NCBI GenBank assembly: GCA_944472155.2
Contig: OX235272.1
Coordinates: forward strand, 96,850,020 to 96,914,019
Direction: 5' to 3'
Length of the DNA: 64,000 bases
Source of the DNA: Trichobilharzia szidati
Taxonomy: Eukaryota > Platyhelminthes > Trematoda > Strigeidida > Schistosomatidae
In this document: one piece after another, positions 12,390-23,689 of the stretch
Layout of the letters: each line of letters begins with the position of its first letter
Numbering within the stretch: the first letter of the stretch is position 1
Notes under the pieces: model-generated
Seen by the model: the letters and a program-made list of their open reading frames with translations, nothing else
Database searches by the model: none
What the model was told of the DNA's origin: nothing
Program-made: the position numbers and the translations under genes

Positions 12390-12570
12390 TTCTAAGTGTG
12401 CACCATCGAATGACTATTTAGCAGATTGTTCCCACAAACAAAAGTAGAAGAGGACGGGAACCATGTAAATTTGCCATGAACTAAATTTATGTAATTTAAA
12501 CAACAATTTTCCAAGCCTGTAGAATTGGTGCGTTCCCACATAGATAGGAATAAATACATTTGTATCACTA
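12390..12570 (+). repeat. LINE-like 3'-end fragment, related to 18395-18715 and 20985-21300
   Basis: It shares the block CCATCGAATGACTA...TTCCCACA, then CCATGAACTAAATTTATG, and GCCTGTAGAATTGGTG followed by AGGAATAAATA, with the copies at 18.4-18.7 and 21.0-21.3 kb. Same orientation as those two. Confidence 0.6.
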
Positions 12571-13289
12571 ACTCTAAGCAGTGTTGCATTTCAGAAGGAC
12601 CATCCATAGCATTCTTCATATACTAACGCACACCGGCATCAAGATTAGTCGATGCTGTTTGATGCAGCAAGCAGTCACGGTCCTCCAAAATTCCATGTGA
12701 CAATGTGAATTCCACCAGTATCACATCTTCGGCTGAGCAATTATAACCATGAACTTCATCAAAATGAGCATAATCAATGCGAAATTCGGCCTCTTGTCTC
12801 ATTCATCATATGATTTCAATGTGTTATAAAAGATTTTACCCATCACAGATGAAAATAAAAATGCTTAAGCCCCTCAGAACAGATATCTACATTATGTCTG
12901 TGGGTTTATTCTCTGTAAAATGTCTGACTCTTATAGAATAACTGCTATGAAGTTAACCATTGCCTGTAGTCAATTTACAACCTGGAAATCTAAAAACCAC
13001 TGGCAAATATCAAACTTTTGAGGCTCCCAAACAAAATAAAAGTCACTTCCATGTTTAATCTCTTTAAGTGCATGCCTTTCTTCTTAATAATTCGCCTGGG
13101 ATATCAAGACACTTTTACGCATTAATACGAATTTAATACGAGAAAATATCGCTCTTTTCGACTGAAAAAGCCTAAAACTAATTAAATATGCCCCATTTTC
13201 AAAATAATTAACTCATATAACGCCTTTAAAGGCATGAACACGATAACCGATACTATGCGCGAGAATACATCGTGATAGCCTCTATCCTC
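12571..13289. other. no feature recognised
   Basis: AT-rich, no open frame of interest. It may hold the eroded upstream part of the LINE fragment that follows, but I could not read it. Confidence 0.3.
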
Positions 13290-14518
13290 ATTCACACATT
13301 ATCCCCAGATTTAAACCCTGCTCAAAATATGATGTAAGTAATTACAGGCTGATAAACATATCATCTGTCTTGTCAAGGATACTTGAGAAGGCAATCAGTA
13401 CTAAGATCACTGACTTCTTGTTAACTGGAAACCTCATAACACCTTGTCAGTATGGTTTTATAAAGTCCACTCGGAAATATCTGACTTTATCACTGGACTA
13501 ACAGATGAAAAATTTGTTGTAGTTATTATGCATGCGGATCTTGAGAAGGCATTCGACAAAGTATATCATGGTTTACTCCTGAAAAAACTAGAGTCTTACG
13601 GTATATCTGACAATCTCTTACAGTGATGTATTTCATTTATATGTGGTCGGTCCCAATCCGTTAAGATTAACGACACTTTTTCTATTGCCACTCTAATATC
13701 AATTGGCATAATTCAAGGCGCTTCAAGGACACTTTTCTTTCTAATATAGCTAAATGATGTCCATGGCCTTATAAAGCATGGCAGACCCTATTTACTGATG
13801 GCTTGAAGGTGGTTTACCATGGTGACACCCAAGAAGTAAGAAATCCGTTTCACAAAATTCAGTCGGCTATTGATAACATTGAGACTTGGTGTAAATCATG
13901 GACGACGCAGATCAACATGGAGAAGTTTGGTCTGTTATGCTCAGCTCGCTTTCGTAACGCACCACACATTGCTATATACGACAAACCAATCACTATCTTT
14001 CCTTCTGTACTTGGCCCCGGGCTCCGTTACTCTGCTGTTTTTAAATTGTCTCTATGTTAACAACCAAGTTTCAAAAGCCAGAAGACTACTTCCATTTATA
14101 TTTCCTCGAGTGCTGTCCATTTATCGTAGACAGCAACTCAGTTAAGGGCAAAATGAGGATTGAAAGTGTCCAAAGGAGATTTACAAGTAGAATTTTAGGA
14201 ACAAGTCTGAAAGTTCCTTACCACCATTGATGCACAACTCTAAAGATCGAACCCCTTTGGTTCAGGCATCAACGATCTAACCTCACTCTCCTAGTTAAAA
14301 TTCTGAAAGGGATAGTATACTCTCCCAGTAATAACCTTTACCTTACTTCTTCAGCGTATGAATTACTCAGCGATAGGTCCCCTCTAGGTCATATTCTTTG
14401 TCGAATGAAGTCTCGTCCCAACTTATTTACAGCTGAATATAGGCAAATATGGAACTTCTTGCTAAGTGAAATCAAAGCCAGCACCACAATACAACGATTC
14501 ACCCATCTAATAAATTAA
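13290..14518 (+). pseudogene. CR1-like LINE reverse-transcriptase fragment, heavily decayed
   Basis: Frame-shifting between the three plus frames recovers an RT. It starts near 13296 with NYRLINISSVLSRILEKAI, then QYGFIKSTR, an AFDK palm motif at about 13550, a block with MADPIY*W, and a C-terminal thumb and tail (ESVQRRFTSRILG, KIEPLWFRHQRSNL) down to RFTHLIN and a TAA at about 14516. The F/YADD box is destroyed. It is 5'-truncated and has many stops, so it is older than the copy at 16.8 kb. Confidence 0.75.
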
Positions 14519-16314
14519 TATTTCTCCAAAAACAGTCTTTACATAGTTTGCCACATACTGAAAATTCGTGATATTGTTTCTTTCCCATTTGACTAACGTG
14601 CCTAAACAGCTCTGTTCACTCAACGCACCGACAGAAAACGGTCCGAATTATCATACTTATTTGATATAATCAACCTTGTGCCAATTATGTTCTCAGTCCT
14701 TTTTTAGCTGATTCGATTATTTGTTTAGGGAGCCTCATCTCAAAATACCCACAGTCCTTACATACCAACCTGGAGTGGAATACACAGCCTAACATACTCA
14801 CCACGAAAGTTGCACCAAATCCACATGAACCTACCTCCTTGCCACCACATCATTTTCATCTCCTGTAAACTCTACCAGACTCATCTGTCACAACTTTTCA
14901 GTCATTCGGTTCCTTTTAACCCCAGCTGCTGACTGTTCAGTTTATCCGAATTATAGCAAATATCCCTGGTAACACTGTCTTACGATCATTTTAGTTGGAT
15001 AAGTGTTCTAACTAAAGCCGAATAGTAAACAACCTGAATATGACCAGGATTGAAATATCCTCTCGCAGCTTACTAATGCTCTGCGTAAATGCCATCTACC
15101 AGCCCCATAGGGGTCGCATAAATAGTCAGCTTAACTGCACTGGGTCTTAAATATTAACGAATTTGACTTTACTGTTCCGTCAATATAATCCCGTGTAGCC
15201 GAATTCTACTGAACTGCTATCAGGTACTGTCTCTTTCGATGCATATATTTATAAATAATGATGTACTTTTGTGCAATTTTTTCATGCTTCTTCACAATGC
15301 TCCTCCGTTTTCATTTTTCTGTGTTTAAAATCTGGAAGGTTGACTACAGCCTTCAGCTTCCTTTACATTTTTATTGTACATATGTATTTTTAAAACACTG
15401 TAACAAATGAGACATACAAGATGGCTGACTAAAAGTAGCCGTTCATACCATGAATTTCGTTAAGCTAGCTAGTGAACGTGAAAAAAAGTCTATATGACCT
15501 CGTAATAGAAATTTTTAAAATGGCAGCATTTCGCCAGGACCTAGTAGATTAAAAGTTGAAAAAGTGATGACTGCTATTCGGAATAAATGATGTTGGGGAC
15601 TTAAGAGAACCATCCTTATCTGTGGGAAAGCGCTATATCAATAGGGCTCCTGAGTTTGAATAATTTCAACAAAAATAAAGATAAAAACTGCCTGAAAGCC
15701 ACAATTTGGGTATGAACTCTCTGAAAACGAGCTGCTGTTATGGTTTCTCTATTTCAGAAGAACATCTAACTGTATAAATCAGAAAAACAGCATAACTAAC
15801 GCTATACTTTCACCTCTCTTCTACATATTTCGTATACTTTGGCGTTTGGATGTAACTTCTTCAGTATCTATTCCCAACAATACACTTTGTGGGTGAGAAC
15901 AGTTATCATCATTCGTTTCTCTCTTATATTTTAGTTTTTTATAACCATAAACTTGAACTAACTACTATCATATAACACTATAAAATTCAATGACTGTAAA
16001 TTCTCAGTAATCGCACATTGTTTAGTATTTGCTGGCTGTTTATGCACTTCTCTTGCTGTCTTCTCTTTCGAATCTACTGCAATGGAGAACTGCGAATGTA
16101 CAGTAATGCTGCTTTCTACTTTTGTATTACTTGAAGGGTGTTTTTGAATCAGTTATAACCTACATTTCGTAGATATTAATAGTATTGTAAGCACATGCGA
16201 TGAACAACGGAACAAATTCCATCATGAAATATGGTTGTCATGGCAAAGATGGTTCCATAAATCCGCCAATATCAAATTATTGCTTAATTTACCGTCTCCT
16301 GGAGAATGACGTCG
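14519..16314. other. no supported gene
   Basis: AT-rich unannotated DNA. A short plus-strand frame at 16200-16403 contains NNGTNSIMKYG, weakly similar to NNGTTCIMKSA on the minus strand at about 20330. Both lie beside LINE tails and are probably repeat-derived. Confidence 0.3.
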
Positions 16315-16717
16315 AAACATCAATTCCCAACTCGCTTGGTGTTATACCTGACAAGAGGAGCAATATAAATGATATTAAAACCCACAGAAGAATGCTATCA
16401 TGACCATAGAATAAGAAAGGAGAATGAACTTTTGTCAGAAAGGTAGACAAATTCAAAACGTTTAGCTTTCATGTTACTTTATTCTAATTTCAACGAATTC
16501 AAGAATACACTTTATTCGCTGATTTGCGGAAGTCCGGTAATGCCACTCAACCTGGTCACTGCATTTCAACGACACCAAAATAATTACGATAAACAATTGT
16601 GCACGGACATCCACTTGTTATTATTTTTCATTAAATATACTTAACATCCTGCTAACTAGACTTTTCTTAGTTTTTGAGTGAAAATAAGTTTTTTAACTTA
16701 ACGAGATAGACGCCTGC
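16315..16717 (+). repeat. right arm of the ~404-bp inverted repeat
   Basis: Inverse complement of 11506-11909; the arms are separated by 4.4 kb. Its inner part (16509 onward) is also the start of the 296-bp direct repeat shared with 18819-19114. Confidence 0.85.
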
Positions 16718-16804
16718 TTAGACAGCGGGTCCTGAGAAAGCAACTGGTGGCAAAATTCAACGCAAGTGAAATATTGCTACGATTGCTGCAGCTCCATCTG
16801 CTCA
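16509..16804 (+). repeat. 296-bp direct repeat, copy 1
   Basis: Matches 18819-19114 with only a handful of substitutions seen by eye (for example CGCAAGTG against CGTAAGTG). It ends in CCATCTGCTCA, exactly where LINE RT coding sequence begins. Confidence 0.85.
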
Positions 16805-17749
16805 CTTTTATTTACAGTATACATTAACAGCATTTGCAACTGCTTCACCTTAGGTAAATCATTCCTATATGCTGACGACCTCAAAGTCGTTTACTCCTGC
16901 CACGCTCATGAACTAAGCGATATGGTGAATAAAATACATCTTGAACTAAGTAGTCTCGCAACATGGTGTACTGAATCCTGTCTTAAGTTCAACATTGATA
17001 AATGCGGCTGGATTTGTATCGGAAACAGTAACCTTGACCTGAATCTTGAAATAAATGGGCGTAAACTAGCCAAGCTCAACTCAGTCGTAGATCTCGGTAT
17101 TAGATACTCTAGTAACTTAACGTTCTCTGAACAAACTGATTATGCCAGACGTAAAACACGAAGGCTCCTAGGATGCATAACTCGCAATTTCTTTTGTTGT
17201 GAAACTAGGGTTTTATTATATAAAGTATGTGTCCGACCTATTTTAGAATACTGCCCGTTTATTCTTAGCGGACTCAGACAAAATGACAAGCTTAAGTTAG
17301 AAGGAGTACAACGGCAATTCACCTTAAGAATTCTTGGTTTAGAAAGTGGTCTCCAATACTATGAACGTTGCGACAGACTAAGTTTAGAACCACTCTGGAA
17401 AAGACGTCTTAAGCTAAACCTGATTTTTTACTACAAGCTAACTAATCTGCTCGTGCACTCCTCCGAGCCAATAATTAAACCTACCGCTGTCATCAGTTAC
17501 AATCTTAGAAATCATCACAACCTAGCTGCTATAGAGCATTGTCAGACTCACATGCGGCATAATTTCTTCTTAAATAAGTTTTCAGTCATTTGGAATAGAC
17601 TACCAGCTGATGTGCGCGATGCAAACACACTCGCAGTGTTCATCTCCTCAGTCACCAGACTGCTCAAAGATGACAGTGCACTTCTGAGTCTGAATCCTAC
17701 ACCCACTTTTTCGTCCAACATAGATATTTTAAGTTCATTAAACGTGTAG
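16795..17749 (+). pseudogene. 5'-truncated CR1-like LINE, RT C-terminal half, open frame
   Basis: About 315 codons are uninterrupted from LLFTVYINSICNCF, through FLYADDLKVVYS (catalytic aspartates intact), an ATWC-type block, the thumb with ARRKTRRLLGCITRN and RVLLYKVCVRPILEYCPF, to a C-terminal tail with VIWNRLPADVRDAN and a TAG at 17747-17749. LINE homology begins abruptly at about 16796-16805. The upstream palm and all of the endonuclease and ORF1 are absent, the usual result of incomplete target-primed reverse transcription. Lack of stops makes this the youngest CR1-like copy in the window. It is still not functional. Confidence 0.85.
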
Positions 17750-18394
17750 TTACAACAAACTACAATTATAAATTTTTATATTATTGGAAGTACATGATAG
17801 ACATTTTTACACAGGACAATAATATTAGCTCACACAATATAAAAGTTAGCATCACGGGAATAGTTAGTTAGTGCACCAAAATAACTATAATTACTAAACA
17901 GAATATATATGTATATATACACATTAATCACCCCCTAAGTACTCCACTTGCTTTCTTTTGCGTTGTTGTTGTTTGTCTTCTTTTGTCTCTCACCATTTCA
18001 GCTTCCATTTAACTTTTTGAATGAGAACGAAGAATGTAGATATTTGCCCATTTACAATGAGAAATGATCTGCAAACATTATTGGTCCCATAACTTACAAT
18101 TCCCTCGTGAATTGCGCATTGCCTTCACCAACGACGCAACCTGGATTACAGTTGTGAAATATATCTTTATACCAATAAAAAAGTATTGATTTATAATACT
18201 TCACGAATGTAACTTATAACATAACTGATCTTGTCTGCAAAAAAGCTTGCATTTCTTGAAAACACCCGTTTATAAGAAAATATAAACTACCATTATTATT
18301 AGTCGACCTTGAGTACTATTCACTTGTGATGTTACGAAGAAAATGTTGACAAAAGTATACAAGTGGATTACTTATTTTAAATTATTATCAAGAA
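17750..18394 (+). other. probable LINE 3' untranslated region
   Basis: AT-rich sequence directly after the RT stop. There is no ORF. It may extend as 3' UTR into the family-specific 3' end at 18395-18715, but that continuity is inferred from position only. Confidence 0.35.
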
Positions 18395-18715
18395 TAAGAC
18401 TCGATGCCGTACACACCAAAGTTATATGGAAGAATTACTTCAAGCTTTATTTTTTTCCCAAGTATTTGTAATCCATCCAAAACATACTTGGGTTTTTTTT
18501 GTTAATGCGAAGACAATATTTCTATATTTCTTGATGTGCTCCATTGAATGACTAGTTATCATATTGTTCCCATAGACAAAATGACTGCAACCTTATAATT
18601 TTACCATGAACCAAATTTATTTAATTTAAATAATACTTATCCATGCCTGTACAATTGGTGTGTCCTACACAGGTAGGAAAAAATGTATTTTATTAAATTA
18701 TTATTATTAAATATG
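18395..18715 (+). repeat. LINE-like 3'-end repeat with (TTA)n tail
   Basis: Matches 20985-21300 over about 300 bp (ACTTCAAGCTTTATTTTTT, GTAATCCATCCAA, ATATTTCTATATTTCTT, GCCTGTACAATTGGTGTGTC). It ends in an ATTATTATTATTA run, as expected for a LINE 3' tail. Confidence 0.65.
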
Positions 18716-18740
18716 TTTACTAATCGTATATGTAATTTAT

Positions 18741-18822
18741 CATATTGATGATGCCTGTAAACTGGCGTCCCTCATGTACAAAATGAGAATATACTATTAT
18801 TTATTTATTTATTTATTTACTT
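18741..18822 (+). repeat. second LINE-like 3' terminus with (TTTA)n tail
   Basis: GATGCCTGTAAACTGGCGTC, then CCCTCATGTAC and a five- to six-unit TATT/ATTT tract. Sister of 11288-11350. Confidence 0.55.
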
Positions 18823-19114
18823 TATTCGCTGATTTGCGGAAGTCCGGTAATGCCACTCAACCTGGTCACTGCATTTCAACGACACCAAAATAATTACGAT
18901 AAACAATTGTGCACGGACATCCACTTGTTATTATTTTTCATTAAATATACTTAACATCCTGCTAACTAGACTTTTCTTAGTTTTTGAGTGAAAATAAGTT
19001 TTTTACCTTAACGAAATAGTCGCCTGCTTAGACAGCGGGTCCTGAGAAAGCAACTGGTGGCAAAATTCAACGTAAGTGAAATATTGCTACGATTGCTGCA
19101 GCTCCATCTGCTCA
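18819..19114 (+). repeat. 296-bp direct repeat, copy 2
   Basis: Second copy of 16509-16804, starting right at the end of the TTTA tract. After CTGCTCA this copy continues with unrelated sequence, whereas copy 1 continues into LINE RT. Confidence 0.85.
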
Positions 19115-20984
19115 ATTATTCGTCACGCGTTGACTTCATTTTGTAGTGTACGGTAACATCCGTAATTATATGGATTGGCAACACGCTTTAAGTGAAGTAG
19201 TAGTAATGCACCACTTCTAAATACACTTAATCTTATACGAAATCGAGCTCCACCGCAGTTCCTAAGTTCTGTTCTCACTTTTCAGATACATAGGTTATTG
19301 GTCTCTTCAGACTTACCCATGGCTAGGATACGTAATCGTATAACTTTAGGTGTCTGTTTAGGCTTGACTGAAGTCCTTATAAGCCATCACCTATATTAAT
19401 CGATAGTATTCGTACAGAATTACACTTACGTATAGTAGCGAGTTCACACCTGGTCTAGCATGCCATGCTCCCACGGCAAGCATGTCAAATAGGTCACAAG
19501 GATGTTAGATAAAAGTTCTATTTCACTGCAACGCAAACAAATTTATTTACATATATAGGTTGACCATGGTCCAAGACGAAAGTCTTCGTTTGGGAAGTAT
19601 CTAACATTATTCGACGGGAACTGTCCAGTATCCGAATTGAGTCACGTTTCAATTCTTGCGCAATTCAAGCAGGCAGAACTGTATGCCCACATCCAAGGTT
19701 ATCTGGTATGGCAAACTGGGATAAATAATATCTGCGGGGTTGTAAGTGAATGAGTGAACTTCCCTTCTCTCGTTGTTGTATGTAGAATCAATTCCTACAA
19801 TAAAAATGCTTGCAAAATTATACAAATATAATAATATTTTATTTCTGGAACAGAAACCAGCCATTTTTACGGGCATGAACATATGTACACTAATTAGAAC
19901 TTATAGAATATATATGATTTGTTAATCTAGAAATAGATTGAATACTGGTAAATTTGAGAGAAATATTTAAAAAGAAATGCACAAATAAGGCAGTAGGTAA
20001 TTTTCGAGATATGCTTTCAACTGAATAATTCATGAGATATAGCATCAAATCTAAACTGTAATTGAAAAATTACGGTATGTCAATTTCACGCGGGAATTAT
20101 AAACGATTACGTTAATTGTGGAACGTAAGTAGCATTTTTGTACAGGTGCTGACGTGAAATATAAGAGATGCGGAATGAACAGTAATTGTAAGTAAATGAT
20201 TCATAGAGTGTTTGAAAGTCCATAAAACTTCAAATTCACCGGTAAGTACACCATAATTGTGACTTTTCCAGTTGTATATGAGACCAACTTTGAACTTGTC
20301 AGCAGATTTCATGATACAGGTGGTTCCGTTATTCACCAGGTGGGCTAGCAATATTCCGAATTAGTTGAGGATAGCGGCACTGTTTCAGTGCCTTCGTTTA
20401 AGGCAGTACCTTTGAAAAGAGAAGAAGACACAAGAAAACCGCCAGAGAGGTGCAGAAGTATATAATAGGTGTTAATAATTCAAAACATATAACAAACATG
20501 GGGTTCATCATTTTTTGTTGTTTTTTTTTCATTAAAAAAATACCATTTCCCCCTGAGATTTTCTAGTGATGGAATTCTAGTCTTTCTTGCGAAAAGAAAA
20601 AGAAGTTTAAGTGAAAAAAGATGATAATTTTACCTACTTATATAGGTTGAATAGGAGTTAAACACAAAAGTCAAAGTGCGTGAACTATGTAGAAAAAAGC
20701 GAGGGCTTAATAATAACTACTGTTTTTCTGAAGTATACATTTAGGTGTCCTTCTGAAGTAGGGGACTCATACCATGTACTTGCATTCGGGGAGTTTGTTA
20801 TTTAAACTTCAGCTTTAGGCAAATTTTCAACTTCTGTTGTTTTTAAATTTTATTTATTCTCTTATTTTGCAGAAGCCATTCGAACTCAGAAGCCTTAGCA
20901 ATAGAGTGCTGTCCCACAGATAAGGGTGGTTCTCATATGTCCCCACCACCATATCCGCTGACTAGCAATCACCACCCTCCCACT
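19115..20984. other. no supported gene; LINE-tail remnants
   Basis: A minus-strand LINE-like tail can be read at about 19830-19885 (ATGCCCGTAAAAATGGCTGG, then AATAAAATATTATTATA). The remainder has no recognisable feature. Confidence 0.35.
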
Positions 20985-21300
20985 TATTTAAAATTAATAC
21001 CCTATTTGAATATAAATCAAGAACAAGATACGGTGCCGCACACAACAAAATTATATGGAGGAATTGACTTCAAGCTTTATTTTTTCCCAAATATTTGTAA
21101 TCCATCCAACACAATATTTCTATATTTCTTAATGTGCCCCATTGGATGACTAGTTAGCAGATTGTACCCACAAATTAATGTCAGAAAGGACAGCAACCAT
21201 GTACTTTCACCATAAATCAAATTTGTGCAATTTAAATAATGCGTATCCATGCCTGTAAAACTGGTGTGTCCTACATAGATAGGAATAAATATATTATTAA
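20985..21300 (+). repeat. LINE-like 3'-end repeat, copy
   Basis: Copy of 18395-18715, ending GCCTGTAAAACTGGTGTGTC, then CTACATAGATAGGAATAAATA and an ATTATTAA tail. The preceding bases (about 20890-20985, CCACCACCATATCCGCTGA) also resemble 23310-23370, so the repeat unit may be longer. Confidence 0.65.
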
Positions 21301-22355
21301 CTGATTATGCGAATGTATCTTGTCATAAGCCGTGAAACACTCGTTAGTGTATTCCGGATGTCTTTGTCCGAATGCAACTGCATCTGCTTCTCACTGAATT
21401 TAGCTAACTGACAGACCTCATAACGACTCGACATTCCCAAATCCACTTACATAAATTAATCATTTACGTGATTAACAAGTATGACCATATACGACTTAAG
21501 TATTCAATAAATTCAGTTATCATAGTTTACACTTCTTTTGAAATGTGGAACATAGTAATGGTGCGGAAAATACCATGAATATCACGCACATATAATATCA
21601 CCAACCGCCAGTAATTGTGCCATCGAATCATATTACAAGAATACATTTAACAATACTTTGTTGGTGGTCTGAGGGACAAAAATATTAGAGAGAAACATAC
21701 ACGCTAGATAAAAGTTCCACAAAGTTGTCTCACTACTATACAACGTCTCATTCGCCAATTTTTCCTCTGTATGTGAACGTAGCCATATACTGGTATGTGA
21801 ATGAGGTGGTCACTGTTGGCAATTTCTAAGGTTCTCACCTTTTTAAAGCCTCCCAGTGCGTTCTTGCATCTGTGCTGCTTCCACTCGCACTAATTACCTG
21901 TGATAAACTTCTAAAAATGCTTCGTTATTATTGCCATTATTGCCACAGCTTGTCATACTCAATTCGCAAGAAACACAAGACCAGACAACGTGGGTGAGAA
22001 ATACCGAAGAAGAAAATGTTGTACCTACAACCACAACTCAAGAGATCCAACTGGGACCGCCGGGATCATAGTCGTTGATAACCACTATAATGGCTAACCA
22101 GTTTCAAGAGAGTGTACGGCGAAAAGAGCATTGTGTCTGTATAAAAAACGATGAAATAACGTTAGAATAGTCAAACCTTACATTTATATTCATCACAGTT
22201 GCTTGCAAGCCACGCATAACACAACCACACAAAACCTTACACGACAGGACCTTCTGTAATCCCAGTCGTCAAGCAATGATCTGAAACAGAGAGCAGAGCA
22301 CACTCTTGCAGGGTGACCACACAAGTGCCACGTACTAGTAAGAACTGAGACTCGG
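21301..22355. other. no feature recognised
   Basis: AT-rich, no coding or RNA signal seen on either strand. Confidence 0.3.
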
Positions 22356-22359
22356 GGTC

Positions 22360-22440
22360 GAGGATTATAATAATAATATATATTTTCATATAAACATAAA
22401 TTTACATGAAAATGCATGCCAATTTTACAGGCACGATCAA
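22360..22440 (-). repeat. LINE-like 3' terminus, minus strand, (ATT)n tail
   Basis: On the minus strand: GTGCCTGTAAAATTGGCATG, followed by ATGTAAATTTATG and a TATTATTATTATAA tail. Same terminal motif as the plus-strand copies. Confidence 0.5.
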
Positions 22441-23689
22441 GTATGATATAATGTCAAATAGTAGATTGTCTACAAGTTAATAATGTTTGAACAGCTAAAT
22501 ATTTGATACATATAAATACACTCATTGTCTGACCCAGGCCGTATCATTATTAAATTGAACAGTAGTCCTCCAGGTTGCGCGGGAAAATCGACTCCTTTCG
22601 TTTTCAACCCGTGTTTATAGGCATACGATAACCAACCAATATTGAGGTAAGTACAACGTTTACAAGGGATAGTAAGCTGTTTTAGAAAAGTAAAGGTGCT
22701 AAGGTGAATCATTAAAGTGCGATGAAATGGGTAAGTGTAATGTATCATTAACAGATGCATTCATAAAGGAAATACAATGGGAGACTATAATCCCTAGGCT
22801 GACAAAGTTCATTTGCAATGTATCATACTACCCATATAGGTCTCACTATCATGATGTCCACTTTTGGTTTTAATACAATTATCCACAAGCCGGTTTTTAT
22901 TTCATACCTTTTTGTGTATTTGGTGCACAACCGTACCCTATTGAGAATAGGAATAAAATAAGTCGAATCAAATTCATAAAGAGCTATAAAATGTTAGGTT
23001 TAATGGAATATAATTAGGAGCAAGTAAAGACGTTATTAGAAAATGAATGAGATGAAACATTTAAGTGATATTCGAAGATACGACAAAGGAAAGCATGTTA
23101 ATTTATAAGATGCTGCATAAATCTGTGCAGAGCCCGCGTGGTCGCATCTCAGCAATAGGCTGACCGAATGGTATATGTTTAAGGGTAGAAGCATGATCTG
23201 TCTAGGCGATCATCATTATCTTTTTCAAGATAAAGACTCAAGCCCTCAAAGAAATCTCGAGCCGCCAAATTGCATATTGCTGTTCCTGCAGAATGGGGCG
23301 ATTCACCTTAGTGTCCACCACCATATCTACTGATCAGCATGCGCCACCCTCCCTCCTTTTATGATGTTAGGCTCTGATTGTTATGGCTACAGCAAATATA
23401 TTGCTTGGTTCCAGACACGTTCGTATATTTGCAACTAATCACAATGCAATTATGTGAGAGTGAAAGGGTATTCCTATGGGTCATCCGCTGCATCATCTTT
23501 GCCGACCGATCCCTGCACGCTACGTAGTCATCCTGAAATTAGACAAGTACAGTCTGAACATTGGAAAACAGCCGAACTTAACATGCCTTACAATACCTAT
23601 GGCAAACCAAAGATCTAACCGACCGCTGCTGTTCTGGCCAATGAAAGATGAGAAAACCAGAAGCAAAGTAAATTTGAAACGCAATAGCA
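22441..23689. other. no supported gene
   Basis: AT-rich. 23310-23370 resembles 20930-20990 (LINE-tail neighbourhood). The plus-strand open frame of 182 codons at 23476-24024 is antisense to the LINE RT below and is not a gene. Confidence 0.35.

Noticed and set aside
20112..20351. Minus-strand frame with NNGTTCIMKSADKFKVGLIY, resembling the luminal start of LAMP-family proteins
   Set aside because: A similar stretch (NNGTNSIMKYG) occurs at 16200 beside repeats, no further LAMP motifs or convincing splice sites were found, and LINE tails lie nearby. More likely repeat-derived.
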